Below, one piece after another: positions 1 through 9,785 of a stretch of DNA of 64,000 bases. Every line of letters begins with the position of its first letter. Positions within the stretch are counted from its first letter, which is position 1. This DNA comes from Dendrolimus kikuchii (Eukaryota > Arthropoda > Insecta > Lepidoptera > Lasiocampidae), in the NCBI GenBank assembly GCA_019925095.2, contig CM034412.1, positions 4,858,001 to 4,922,000 of the forward strand, in the 5' to 3' direction. Made by a program: the position numbers and the translations under genes. The notes below the pieces were generated by a model that was given only the letters and a program-made list of their open reading frames with translations, was not told the origin of the DNA and did no database searches.

Positions 1-480
1 TCTATATTGAAAAGCTACCGACAATTTTTAACATTTATTTCGTAACTCGCTTATAAATATTTATAAAGAGAGAGTGGATTGGAATTAACAGAATACTACC
101 GATGCTATTATAATATAAACATGTTTATGGACGCTGAAACACTATGCACTGACATAAATATATTTGACATGCTTTAATAGTAGACATTTTATTATTTAGA
201 TTATTATTATACTGTATGTCTTTGATTATTATTATTATTTTTTCATTTTAATTGTATTGATTCATTGTTTGTAAAAATATGTTTATAAATCAATATTGTA
301 ATTTTAATTTTGCACGCCCAATTATGGGCCGAATGCATTGATACTGTAAAGCCGTAATATCTTTGTACATGCATTACGCAATAAATATATTCTATTCTAT
401 TCTATAACGAAATCAGGCAAACCTACCATTGAGACGACAGTGTCGGGCGATTTTGACGATATAGTAATAGCAGAATGGGC
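1..480. repeat. Rep-Q copy, split by a LINE-K insertion
   Basis: The flanks (about 1-96 and 406-480) match, in the same order, sequence at 51.65-52.03 kb: a GGAAAAGCTACC-like start, an ATTTATTTCG block, GAGAGTGG, GGAATTAA and then a block reading roughly CGATTTTAACGATATAGT with AGCAGAATSGGCC. The second copy lacks the LINE-K block, so LINE-K entered Rep-Q later. I cannot assign Rep-Q to a class; no terminal repeats are evident because the window cuts its left end. Confidence 0.5.
98..405 (+). mobile_element. LINE-K 3' end (non-LTR retrotransposon tail)
   Basis: About 300 bp of A/T-rich sequence that reappears reversed at 5311-5604. The shared block contains GGGCCGAATGCATTGATACT and ends with an AATAAA-type signal followed by a (TTCTA)n tail at 388-405, as expected for the 3' UTR and simple-repeat tail of a 5'-truncated LINE. 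No coding sequence is included, so the clade is unknown. It interrupts Rep-Q. Confidence 0.5.
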
Positions 481-831
481 CCATGTATGTGTCTCTTTAG
501 ACATAGATACATATCGGTATTTAGCTCAAGATTATACTCGGACCTACCCGCCTCTACTGAGCAGAGGAGCAGATACATATTACATACCCCTACGAGATAC
601 CCGTAAGCTGACTCTGCTTTACCTACAAAGTACATAATTGTGACAATGATTAATCTATAATTAGTTGCCAATATGATATGAAATTACATACATTTGAGTG
701 CAACCGTCGATCGGGCAAATACAAGGGCGCAGCCTTGTTGTCTATATTAGATTACTGTTTACAATCAACGCTGTCACAAATATTTCTTTCAAACTTAACG
801 ATTTTAAAACTATAGACAACAAATCATTATG

Positions 832-915
832 GTGACCCGACGCGGTAAAGTAGTCAATCTTCTGGACACCTCAGTATTTATAGAGGACAGTGATCTAGGC
901 TCAGTATTCTACTAA
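832..915 (+). pseudogene. LINE-R C-terminal remnant
   Basis: A short open frame reads RRGKVVNLLDT...DSDLGSVFY then stop. It aligns with three other fragments here (28.5, 57.4 and 60.1 kb) that share the pattern RGN-A/V-A-x-L/I-L-G/A-TLP ... DLxS-I/V-F. The best copy is at 60.07 kb. I read this as the extreme C-terminus of a non-LTR retrotransposon protein, because only the last part survives in each case, but the clade is not identified and this copy is diverged. Confidence 0.45.
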
Positions 916-1248
916 GATTAGATAGGTAGAATATAATATCTAGGTACCTACGGGTAAGAATGTAAAATTCGAGCTAAATGTATAAAAGCCGATTTAAAAT
1001 AGACGAATATATAAGAAATTAATAAGTACTAATAAAATGAGGAAATGAAGTAGAAATAAAAATTGCAATTAGAATAAGTGAGTCAAAGTGCTATGCACAG
1101 TTTTAAGTGTCTTGACCCTGGTAGAGCGTGTTCCCCAGGGACCAAGTACTTATTACATTAAAAAAAACACAATATAGGTAAATAATAGGTATTATTGCTA
1201 CGATACATATCTATTTAATCTCAAGTGGTTTACATTTTTCTTTAAATA

Positions 1249-1718
1249 CATACATACATACATACATAATTTCACGCCAGTTCTCTTGCGGGGTAGGCAC
1301 GAACAACAGAGCGCCGTTTAGTCTTATTCTTACACACCTCACTTGCTTCTTTGACATTCATAACTCTTGTCATGCACGCTCGTCTGTTCTTAAGGCTCCT
1401 GACATCACCTTCTGTAAGTACACAATCAATTTGATCATGGAAAGTGTGTCGTGGCCTTCCACGACTTCTGCATCCATCCCCTTTTACATTGTATATCTGT
1501 TTAATCATTCTTTCATCATGCATTCTTTCCACATGCCCGAACCACTGGAACATTCCTTTCCTTACCTTCACCCCGACACTCTCTTTCAGACCAACTGTCT
1601 TTCTAACTTCGGTATTTCGAACGCGGTCCGCGAGTGGCACTCCGCAGATTTTGCGCAGTGCTCGCATCTCGACCGCGTTTACTCTACTTTCATGCTATCT
1701 CTTCCATAGGTACCCAAC
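1249..1718 (-). mobile_element. RTE-A copy 1 (longest copy, 5'-truncated LINE)
   Basis: The minus strand encodes the C-terminal end of a non-LTR retrotransposon polyprotein of RTE-like type: an ALRKICGV segment, DRVRNTEVRK, the WFGHVERMHDERM motif, GCRSRGRPRHTFHDQ, and an end in RAYPARELA. The stop codon is followed by only a few bases and then an (ATGT)n tail, seen here as CATA repeats at 1249-1268. A 13-bp duplication, TTTTCTTTAAATA, flanks it (1236-1248 and 1719-1731). This copy reaches furthest upstream of all copies in the window. It sits inside LINE-H, whose sequence resumes on the right. The frame is disturbed upstream of ALRKICGV. The endonuclease and catalytic RT domains are absent, so it cannot move by itself. 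Confidence 0.85.
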
Positions 1719-1731
1719 TTTTCTTTAAATA

Positions 1732-2030
1732 ATATACAAGAAACTGATGTCGCCGGCAGCGGGGCCTGAGGCCCAAACTATCGGCGGTTAGGGCTCCAGA
1801 GACAGAAACCTCCTCACAATTCATGCCGTGTCCAAGAGTGCTGCCTTCTGTATCTGGCCCTTCACCCAGCTTCTTAGCGAGAGTCTCTAGGTGAAAGTCG
1901 AAGCTCTTCGCTAGAAGACCGTTGACGGTGACAGCTATCGGCACAATGCTCGTTGACCCCAGACGCCACATAGTGGTAACATTGTGAACAAGGTCTAAGT
2001 ATTTACTTAGTTTTTCTTTCTTCACGATGT
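1732..2030 (-). pseudogene. LINE-H C-terminal fragment
   Basis: The minus frame reads ...TTMWRLGSTSIVPIAVTVNG-LLAKSFDFHLETL..., then a run ending near GLRPRCRRHQ. The order (VPI/VVVGA-like, x-L-hydrophobic-AKS, H-L-x-x-L) is typical of the C-terminal tail of several non-LTR retrotransposon polyproteins, where it is followed by a LQKTALLGTAR-like motif; the copy at 32.6 kb preserves that as MQKAALLDTARIVR. The left part (about 1213-1235) is separated from the rest by RTE-A copy 1. Clade not assigned. Confidence 0.6.
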
Positions 2031-2111
2031 TATCGTCATGCGGGATAGTGCTGTCAACGAGTATTGCTCATCGCGTAGTCCTGTCCTTGATAATTGATAG
2101 ATTTATTGATT

Positions 2112-2153
2112 ATTATTCGGTTCAATACCGTCTTCGGTATTGGACCGAATAAT
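2112..2153. other. 42-nt hairpin
   Basis: Arms at 2112-2130 and 2135-2153 (19 nt each) pair with one T/C difference around a TCTT loop. The arms contain ATTATTCGG and CAATACCG. Related CGAATATTCGGC-type words lie at 2345-2420, suggesting one decayed inverted-repeat element, but no target duplication is visible. Confidence 0.6.
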
Positions 2154-2329
2154 ATCGAATCGTGAAAGAGAACCGCACACATTCTCAGTTTTTAAAATTT
2201 CAGAATGAAATAAAAATAATTTAGATTCGCTCTTAAAATCATTAAAACATAGTTTTAATTATGTACTTATCATTCGCAAGAACGTGAGATACTTCACAAA
2301 TTATTGCTTCCGTACTAACCTGCTACGCA

Positions 2330-2440
2330 CGAATTGCAGGCATCTTACGCCGAATATTTGGCACTTCGGCCGAGAGCGTGGCCGAATATTCGCTATTCGA
2401 TATTCAGCCAAACCACTATTCGTGGCATCTCTAGTTTCAA
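2330..2440. repeat. GAATATTCGGCC-rich inverted motifs
   Basis: A cluster of CCGAATATT, TTCGGCCGAGA, TGGCCGAATATTCG and CTATTCGATATTC words, followed by CCAAACCACTATTCGTGG. The words are self-complementary and resemble the arms of the hairpin at 2112. Probably part of a degraded element; function unknown. Confidence 0.35.
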
Positions 2441-4234
2441 GGTTTTGCGACACTAAGCAGGATAATGGAAACGGACACGGGCAGTACTAATACAAAATAA
2501 ATGTTAATATAAGTTGCGTTTACAATTTTTTATTCAAATACACATACTGGCGTTGCCAATTTCCTGCTTGCTGCCTTGGAAGTAGACATAATGTAAATGA
2601 GGTATTAGGCACATAATCTGAATTGATATTTGACATCGACTAATTAATACAGATACAAATAGAGAATATACAAAACTATGACTTTTATAGTTCAGTGTAA
2701 ATCGTTTATACAAAAATAAAATGAAAATACAAAGCTAATATTACAGTAATAATAATTAATAGGTAGATTGTTAAAACTAGAATTCATTGCATTTGATACA
2801 TCGATGATTCTGATTATTACAGATTCAAACATAGAACACAGAAACGCGTCGGCCATTTTAAATTTGTAAAAGGCTCTTTATCGTCGCCAAAAGTCAACAT
2901 CGTTATGCGGAAAGGCGCTTAGATGTGAACCGTTTGGGCCGTTATCTAACCGTGAAAAAACCCAATTCCCGCCCACCGTGATTCTCGCTTACGGTATTTC
3001 GAATGTGTGACAAGGACAGATAGAGATATAGGTACGTGTTAGAAAGAGTCCAGCGTATTTTTGAACGTTCGCTGTTTGGCCTAAAAGAAGGTTTTATTAT
3101 ATTAATTGCTTCTGTCATGGAATGTTTGTACGTCCTATTTGTTAGGTTATTGGTTTCTAACAAGGTTCTATGGTGTTTGTGCAATTAGATGATACGTAAT
3201 TAGCTAATTGTTTCTACGTATATTGTTTTTTTCTAGACTGTAATACTTCCTTTTTGTGACTATATTCAGAGGTAATACATAGTCTGGGTCTGTAAAAGTC
3301 TGGGTTTTAGGGGATCTTGAAACGTAATATATATATATATTTTCTTCTCTGTGTGTATTTTTATTACTTAGAAGAACCATTTTAGAATTGCATCTCGATC
3401 TTTTTTATTTCTTATTTAGTATTTTTTTATTGTATGCAAATAAACATTTTTGTTTCTCCCTAGTGTTTAATTGTACTTATAATTTTATTTTCCGAAACCT
3501 ACATTTTTTAATGAATATTAAGCTGTGTAGTAGGTAGGTATATTGGTCATAATAAAACTTAAGAAAATATCGTATATTGGTTTTGTTTAATAGATACTTA
3601 GTTACCTATGAGTTCATATTAAAAATATATATATATAAATACAGTTTAATAAAGTGTGACTTTTTAAATTGCTACAATTACCCACTCGTTTGGTATCAAA
3701 CCAAACTGTGATATGTATAATGTATATATTATTAGGCCTGTCTCCTACAGGGCTAAGCAGAGATGACGGATTTCCGCTAGCTACGATCTTGATATACATC
3801 ATTTGCTACATCTACTTGTATTAATCTCTTCATACATATACAAACACAGTCAAATACCTTCAATTTTGAGCAAGGCTGAATTTTACGAATGGAATTCAAA
3901 AAGTAATTGATGTTTGGTTCAAAAGATCTTGTAGCCAGAACCGTAAAACGTTCTAAAAAAACTTATAACCTGTAACCATAGATAATCTTTACATACTACA
4001 AATATAGACGAAACCATTGAATTTTATCATAATGCGCATAGTTGTTTAGGTATAAACATTTTAAGTGCTTCCAACGCAGCCAAGGTTGTAGATAACGAGC
4101 CAGATTCGCACGATGACGCACAGTCTGACAGACAATTTAATATTAGATACCATGTACTAACTGGTATAAAACAAAGTACATATAAAATCATGACTTTTAT
4201 TCGATTTAAAAATAACTATTAATATACTTAATAA
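2441..4234. other. A/T-rich DNA with no supported gene
   Basis: Short fortuitous reading frames only. There are small (AT)n runs near 3331 and 3629. I see no domain motif, RNA gene or clear repeat boundary. Confidence 0.5.
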
Positions 4235-4385
4235 CTTCCCATCGCTGGGATTTCCCGTTTTAGGGAAATTGTCCAAGGCTGCTTGGCGGGTTCTACACAT
4301 CGGTACTTTCAATATGTGGTTTTACTCACCATGTTTTCATTCATCGTTAGCAGATGGTAATTTTAGCTATATGCACGTTAGGTCA
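4235..4385 (-). repeat. Degraded SINE-E body, reversed
   Basis: On the minus strand the order of words (a GATGAAAACATGGTGAG-like block, an ACCGATGTG block, a CCGCCAAGCAGCCTTGGAC block, then GGGAAATCCCAGCGATGGG) follows the SINE-E body at 22.2-22.3 kb. The tRNA-like head is missing. Confidence 0.4.
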
Positions 4386-4459
4386 TTTAAGCAGTATAGT
4401 ATAGTAAATTGAGCAATATGCACGTTAGTCCCGCGATACAGAGTTTTTTGGGGGAACTT

Positions 4460-4498
4460 AACTGCACAGCACAACACCTCCTGTTGTGCTGTGCAGTT
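4460..4498. other. 17-bp perfect inverted repeat in Rep-B
   Basis: Arms AACTGCACAGCACAACA (4460-4476) and its exact complement (4482-4498) surround a CCTCC loop. In the other Rep-B copies only one arm is present, so the second arm looks like a local inverted duplication in this copy. Confidence 0.75.
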
Positions 4499-4515
4499 TT
4501 GTTTTCTTAAATATG

Positions 4516-4743
4516 GATGCAGAAGTCGTGGAAGGCCACGACACACCTTCCATGAGCAAATTGATCGTGTACTAGCAGAAGGTGATGTCAGGAGCCTTAA
4601 GAACAGACGAGCTTGCATGAGAAGAGTTATGAATGTCAAAGAGGCAAGTGAGGTGTGTAAGAATAAGCCTAAATGGCACTCTGTTGTTCGTGCCTACCCC
4701 GCAAGGGAACTGGCGTGAAGTTATGTATGTATGTATGTATGTA
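4516..4743 (+). mobile_element. RTE-A copy 2
   Basis: Starts inside DGCRSRGRPRHTFHEQIDRVLAEG and runs in frame to RAYPARELA stop, then AGTT and an (ATGT)n tail. A 7-bp AAATATG duplication (4509-4515, 4744-4750) flanks it, and Rep-B sequence resumes directly to the right. One of the most 5'-truncated copies that still keeps the basic GRPRHTF motif. Confidence 0.8.
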
Positions 4744-5171
4744 AAATATGTAAAATGATTCTAAAATCAACAGTATTTGTAGGATATTGATAGTTTTTGA
4801 GTAGTCATTATTTGTTTTTGGGAGAAACGTGAACTGTATAGTCATATGTGGCCTTTCGAGTTGTCAAGAGAACTCCGTTGAATGGCGTCAGTTGATAACC
4901 TACAGTTCAGCTGAGCTATACATAGGCTTAAGAAAATGAAGAAACTATATTTTAATCTAAGATCTGGCTTATAGGCCTAGCTGCCAAGCCATAAACCTAA
5001 ACAAACAAAAGTCCCGTGATACAGGCTAGTCATAGCACGGAACTTATATACCTAAGCATTATTTCTGTATAACTTTTTGACAATCAACTGAATTTGATTA
5101 AATTTAATAGGTTAGAAAAAGTCTGCCGAATGAACGGCTCCTGTATCTTTCTTCATTCATCATCATTCTTC

Positions 5172-5245
5172 CACTTGCCTTACCATCGGTGGAATTTTGA
5201 CATTATTTGTATGGAGCTTATGTCAAATTTTAACCGATAGTAACG
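5172..5245. repeat. Short foldback element
   Basis: Left arm reads about TTACCATCGGTGGAATTTTG and the right arm is its near-complement (ATGTCAAATTTTAACCGAT then AGTAA), around a loop of some 20 bases. A related sequence occurs at 49.74-49.81 kb. It could be a tiny non-autonomous DNA transposon or a part of one. Confidence 0.45.
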
Positions 5246-5310
5246 AACCGTCGGTAAAATATAAGAACCTGCCATAAGCGGTGTGTGAATGAATGTATAT
5301 GCTTTATTGT

Positions 5311-5604
5311 GAATAGAATAGAATAGAATATATTTATTGCGTAATGCATGTACAAAGATGTTATGTTTTTACAGTATCAATGCATTCGGCCCATAATTGG
5401 GCGTGCAAAATTAAAATATTGATTTATAAACATATTTTTACAAACAATGAATCAATACAATTATAATAATAATCAAAGACATACAGTATAATAATAATCA
5501 ATAATTAATCTAAATAATAAAATGTCTACTATTAAAGCATGTCAAATATATTTATGTCAGTTCATAGTGTTTCATCATCCATAAACATGTTTATATTATA
5601 ATAG
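5311..5604 (-). mobile_element. LINE-K 3' end, inverted relative to the copy at 98
   Basis: The sequence begins with the reversed (TTCTA)n tail (5311-5330), then the reversed AATAAA-type signal, GTAATGCATGTACAAAGAT and the GCATTCGGCCCATAATTGGG block. It closely matches 98-405 in the opposite orientation, so the two copies form an inverted pair about 5 kb apart. Confidence 0.5.
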
Positions 5605-5939
5605 TATTTAGTGGTTAGTAGCAAGTTTTTTTTCTTAAATAGTGTACATGGCAGTTCTCTAAGAGATTTCTTCTAAGAGATTAGTGTGTTACAAGATATA
5701 ATTAATAGAAATAAAAATTTACAATACAATAGGCATGCTTTGAGATAACGTTTCGAATCCACGTCATTTGATTTAGGTACTAGTGGATTAACCACTAAGC
5801 TGTTACCTACACTTTAATTATATTCTCAAAAAAATTGATATAAATTCTGACGTGCTAGAGCCATGCGATGTCACGTCTTGATTACTGCTTAGTCGTAATA
5901 CCACGCTCTCACAAGATATCTGCCTTGTACTAGTTCGGT

Positions 5940-6215
5940 TCACGCTCACCTCTTCTCCCGTGGGGCGCGTTACAGACCACCCCACGCAATCAGAGCATGA
6001 AGATGCCGGGGGACAAAAAGAAGTTCCCCGGCAGTGGATCAGGCTGATGGGCCACCGCCTGCCAGGGCCAGCGGAGGGGCTATACCATAAACCCGTGGCC
6101 CTGGCATTATGGGCGAAAGACGGAATATGGAAGGGTTTTAGTGGGTATCCCTAACTGTGGTGTGGCAATAGCATCTTTAGTTCTGCCTAGAAGTGCTAGT
6201 TTTAGGTTTCCCCTC
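5940..6215 (+). mobile_element. LINE-G 3' UTR fragment
   Basis: A GC-rich block in A/T-rich DNA. Its first part (CCCGTGGGGCGCGTTACA, CCCCACGCAATCAGAGCATG) recurs at 49.37 kb; its second (GGGTTTTAGTGGGTATCCC, GTGGCAATAGCATCT) recurs at 56.55 kb and, reversed, at 49.6 kb. These look like 3' untranslated parts of a GC-rich non-LTR retrotransposon. No coding motif is kept. Confidence 0.45.
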
Positions 6216-6544
6216 GTTAAAAAAAAGTTGTGTTTCGTGCGGTGTGTGAATTCCGGTAACCTGCTTTCCCCTCCCTCTATCATCTCTTGATCCATATTTC
6301 ATCTCCCTTTCTACCCATCCATCCGACCTTATCCCTTCTATCCCAATCCCTACCTTTCTTTTCTTTTACCTTCTTTTAATTATTTGGGGTGAGCGCAATA
6401 TGTCTTTTCTTTCTATACTCGTCTACTCTGGAATACATGATCTGTGACACCACAAATCATCTTATCATTCTTCACACAAACCATATATCTCGGTTTAGAT
6501 CTATTTGTTCCATTCGCTCTATTCCATCTTAAAAGCTAGCAACG

Positions 6545-6630
6545 TATTAGCATCGCCTTTGCTGTTGCAAACATCTATAGGTGACGGTAACCGCTTTTCA
6601 TCCGGTGGAGACAGCCCAACTGGTCGCTTT
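6545..6630 (+). repeat. LINE/SINE-C-type 3' tail remnant
   Basis: TTGCAAACATCTATAGGTGA, GGTAACCGCTTTTCATC and GGTGGA match the last about 90 bases of SINE-C and the LINE tail at 38.26 kb. Upstream SINE-C sequence is absent, so it may derive from the LINE. Confidence 0.45.
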
Positions 6631-7295
6631 GATCGCCCTTGTCCGCCAGCTTCAGCTAATAAAACAAATATAGCCAAGTTATTCCACACCTGTAGGCATA
6701 CTTATTACATAACTAAGCATTAAGTGCGAAAATAATTGCTTGCCATTTTATAGTCAATAATTATATAGTTGTTTTGTTGTATGTGTGTGTATTTTAATAA
6801 AATTCATTAATTAACAAGTAATTTGTAGTGGAACAGTTACAAGCCAATAGATGGCGCTGTGCAATAATTGATGTCATAAACGTTTCCCGAAACATACAAA
6901 GAATATATACAAATTTCCAACAATAACAGATGGTCCTAGGCCTGCGAGGAACAACATTAGCCTCGCTAGAAGATCTTCCTTTGAGTGAGAGGGAGGAGCA
7001 TTCCATCTCGCTCCTCCATCCCGTACGGGGCACCCCCTTCACATTATTCAATATAAACACTTTATAATACAGTAGGTGCCGATATTTGTAACTTGAATAT
7101 AATTTCCTATTAATTATTTAAACTTAGAATAAACCTGAAATGAAAACGGTTTTGAAATTTCATTTGATTTTAGGGTTCCATAAAACCTATATAAAATCTT
7201 CATAGGTTTCTGTCCGTCTATATATACTTAATACATTTAATTATGTTTATGAAGTTTGGCAAGATAATGTATTTCTATACATCGCTATACTATGG

Positions 7296-7545
7296 AAGTC
7301 GCGGTAGCGTAATGGCTAGTTCGGTTCGAATCCTAGCCGGACAGCACCACTTAAGCAGTTTTCTGACCTAATGTGCATATTGTTACACTTACTACGTCCT
7401 AACACGGTGAAGGAGCACATCGTATGAAACCTGCACATCGAGCTAACTGATATGTCAAGCCTGCCAAGCCGCCTTGGACAAGCGTGGCGGGTATACTGTC
7501 CGTTCCCCTAGAATGGGAGGCCCGAGCCCAGCAGTGGAACGTTCA
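7296..7545 (+). repeat. SINE-E copy with shortened tRNA-like head
   Basis: GGTAGCGTAATGGCTAGTTC resembles an RNA polymerase III A box region and GGTTCGAATCC (7323-7333) is a good B box. The spacing between them is too short for a tRNA: compared with the copy at 22.05 kb, about 25 bases covering the anticodon region are missing. The tRNA-unrelated body follows, with TCTGACCTAATGTGCATATT, CCAAGCCGCCTTGGACAAG and a GAGGCCCGAGCCCAGCAGTG end. Confidence 0.7.
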
Positions 7546-7628
7546 TAGGCTGTTATTTTTCTATACAATGGTGTAGGATGTGGTGTATAGGATAAAAAAA
7601 ACAATATAAGATGGGCATAGAGAACGTT

Positions 7629-7954
7629 CTTTTTTTTTTTTTTTTTTTTTATTGCAGGAGATCAGCAGACAGGCAGACGGCCCACTTGATGGAAAGCGGT
7701 TACCATCGCCTATGGACATTTGCAACACCAAAGTTGCTACAAATGCGCTGCTGCTCTCTTAAGGGAAACTGGAACCTGGTCACTAATGCCGGAACATAAC
7801 TCAAGGTTGTTATGGCGACATACTTTAGACTAGGGGTGATAGCCATCCAGTCGGGCAAATGCCCTACCACCTGGCTGTGGGTTGTTAAGTCGCCTCTTAC
7901 GACAGGCCGCCCGGCCGCAGGAAATTGTATTCTTTCTCGGTTCCTGCACGGATA
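7629..7954 (-). repeat. SINE-C, near full length
   Basis: Reads as a T-run, then ATTGCAGGAG, GACAGGCAGACGGCCCA, TACCATCGCCTATGGACATT and ends at TTCCTGCACGGAT. In sense orientation it starts with ATCCGTGCAGGAA, runs about 310 bases and ends in an A-rich tail. The start is the same in most copies, which marks a defined 5' end. The A-tail and 3' end indicate LINE-mediated retroposition. No coding capacity. Confidence 0.75.
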
Positions 7955-8342
7955 GAATTCTTTAAACTAGGTGATGAAAAATTCCGAAATAATTCAAAAT
8001 GGTGTAGCTTGTAAAATATCGGTTGACGATAAAGTCTTTATTGACCGGTATTGAACCGCATACACACACACAAATTTTTGAATTGTGTATTATTTACCTA
8101 TTACATACATTTTCGTTCCCCGCGATACAGGCTAGGCTGATTCTAATGTGGGAATAGACTTCAGCCTCTAAGATGCGATGGAGTTGATGAAGTTTCACTT
8201 CAAAAACTATCCTACACACTTGAAAACAACAGTTTCTATAATAGAATCAAACGCGAAACGTTTAAACTCTCGTAAAACGTTTAATTAAAGCACTCCAGTA
8301 CCGCAGAGTTATAGCAATGACCCAGGCGTTGTAACCTACAAA

Positions 8343-8450
8343 GCGATTCAAGTTTAGCGCTGTACGGCGCGCGCGCACTCGATCGGTCGGCGGACGAGTC
8401 GCTGGATCTGTGTCGGCGCGTAACCTTGTGCGCCGGCGCATGGCTTTTAG
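8343..8450. other. CpG-rich block, possible promoter or 5' exon
   Basis: A run with GGCGCGCGCGCACTCGATCG, GTCGGCGGACGAGTCG and GTGCGCCGGCGCATGG stands out sharply against A/T-rich flanks and belongs to no repeat family found here. Such blocks often mark transcription start regions in insect genomes, but no TATA, initiator or following coding exon could be confirmed. Confidence 0.3.
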
Positions 8451-8529
8451 TTAATAGTTTTCCTAGCTTGCCACAACTTATTTTGAGTCGATATAATTTT
8501 GTGCGTTCTACTAATTATTACCACGAAAG

Positions 8530-9335
8530 CTTTTTTGTTCATCTTTATTTATTTGGGACTTTTGCCACATAGGCATGTCAGCCCCATCATCTCCTAAACA
8601 TACAATAACTTATCTATTAAATGTTAAATAATAAGCTGCCTAACAAACTGGCCTTCTTTGAGGCTGGCTCTGCCAGAATTTCTATGTAAATACCTGTGTC
8701 AAAACGATTCAGTCCCAACTCCCGCATCAGTTGTTCTCTGCCATCTTTATTTTTGCTGCACTCCATTAAAAGATGTTGGACATCCTCACGAGTTCCACAC
8801 AGTAGGCAGTTGGGAGAATCGTCTTTGCCCATAAGGTGGCTAAAACTTCTTGTTGGGAAATGACCTGTTCGGATTCTATTTACATACATACATACATAAC
8901 TTCACGCCAGTTCCCTTGCGGGGTAGGCACGAACAACAGAGTGCCATTTAGGCTTATTCTTACACACCTCACTTGCCTCTTTGACATTCATAACTCTTGT
9001 CATGCAAGCTCGTCTGTTCTTAAGGCTCCTGACATCACCTTCTGCTAGTACACGATCAATTTGATCATGGAAGGTGTGTCGTGGCCTTCCACGACTTCTG
9101 CATCCATCCACTTTTGCATTGTATATCTGTTTAGTCATTCTTTCATCATGCATTCTTTCCACATGCCCGAACCACCGGAGCATGCCTTTCCTTATCTTCA
9201 CCCCGACACTCTCTTTCAGACCAACTCTCTTTCTTACTTCGGTATTCGGATTCTATTTAGTAGCTTTATATATGACCTATTCAATTTCCCTACAGAAAAC
9301 CATGGAATTTGGGGGGGTTGAGACTGTAGCGTTTT
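8530..9335 (-). pseudogene. LINE RNase H/zinc-finger C-terminus, split by RTE-A copy 3
   Basis: On the minus strand the frame reads WFSVGKLNRSYIKLLNRIRT before the RTE-A insertion and continues IRTGHFPTRSFSHLMGKDDS, then CLLCGTREDVQHLLMEC after it. The C-x2-C-x8-H-x4-C spacing is the zinc-knuckle usually found downstream of reverse transcriptase and RNase H in R1/Jockey/I-type LINEs. The peptide joins cleanly once the RTE-A copy and one target duplication are ignored. The 3' part ends by LGSLLFNI and then an A/T-rich UTR. Confidence 0.75.
8883..9244 (-). mobile_element. RTE-A copy 3
   Basis: The minus frame reads KIRKGMLRWFGHVERMHDER and continues open to RAYPARELA stop, then a short (ATGT)n tail. 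A 15-bp duplication TTCGGATTCTATTTA (8868-8882, 9245-9259) flanks it. It is inserted in a zinc-knuckle LINE fragment. The open frame without stops suggests a recent insertion. Confidence 0.88.
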
Positions 9336-9615
9336 GTACCATAAGCGTTTTACTTTAGTTCTCTCATTAAAAGTATTCTTTGAATTTAGAAAAACATAAT
9401 TTTCTACATTTCTACCACGAAAGATGAATACTATACTTAATATGAATAAGACCGTATAGAAACAATTACAATGGACGGTTGTAATTATTATACGGTAAAA
9501 ACGTAATTCGTAACGTGCGCTTTAATCACAATTTTTATTTATTTGTTTATTTTTATTTATTTATTCATATGTAGATGTCAAGAGCTAGGTTTGAAAACGC
9601 TGTCAATTCACTTTA

Positions 9616-9785
9616 GGGCGTGTTTTTCAATCAGATAAAAGTTATTGGTCGAATAAATTATAACCTGAGTGAATTTAAAAGTAAAACCATTCAACTGTTT
9701 TATTCATGCGACTGTCATTTAAAAGTTTTCCATGTTATACTTTTTTCTATGAATAACTTTTATCTGGTGATTGAATAATTGGCCC
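9616..9785. mobile_element. Small inverted-repeat DNA transposon, copy 1
   Basis: Left end GGGCGTGTTTTTCAATCAGA with TAAAAGTTATT, right end is its near-complement (AATAACTTTTATCTGGTGA, then TTGAATAATTGGCCC). The 3-bp sequence TTA flanks both ends (9613-9615, 9786-9788), which suits a PIF/Harbinger-type element, although a TTAA-targeting origin cannot be excluded. About 170 bp, no coding capacity. Confidence 0.6.

Larger units (their letters stand above)
4437..5010 (-). repeat. Rep-B copy split by RTE-A copy 2
   Basis: The reverse complement follows Rep-B copies at 38.45, 52.4, 62.5 and 63.8 kb: a block with AACGGAGTTC and GTGAxAACTCGAAAGGCCA, then ACTATACAGTTCACxTTTCT, TATCAATATCCTAC, then CTGCACAGCACAA and a CCCCCAAAAAACTC end. 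The sequence is continuous on both sides of the RTE-A insertion. Rep-B has no coding capacity I can see; its class is unknown. Confidence 0.6.

Noticed and set aside
1431..1728. Plus-strand frames such as CRGLPRLLHPS...
   Set aside because: Antisense of RTE-A; the same shadow recurs over other reversed RTE-A copies.
5740..5815. Possible tRNA-derived SINE head on the minus strand (AGCTTAGTGGTTAATCC, GGATTCGAAAC)
   Set aside because: The B box is poor, no body sequence shared with another copy follows, and the arms do not pair.
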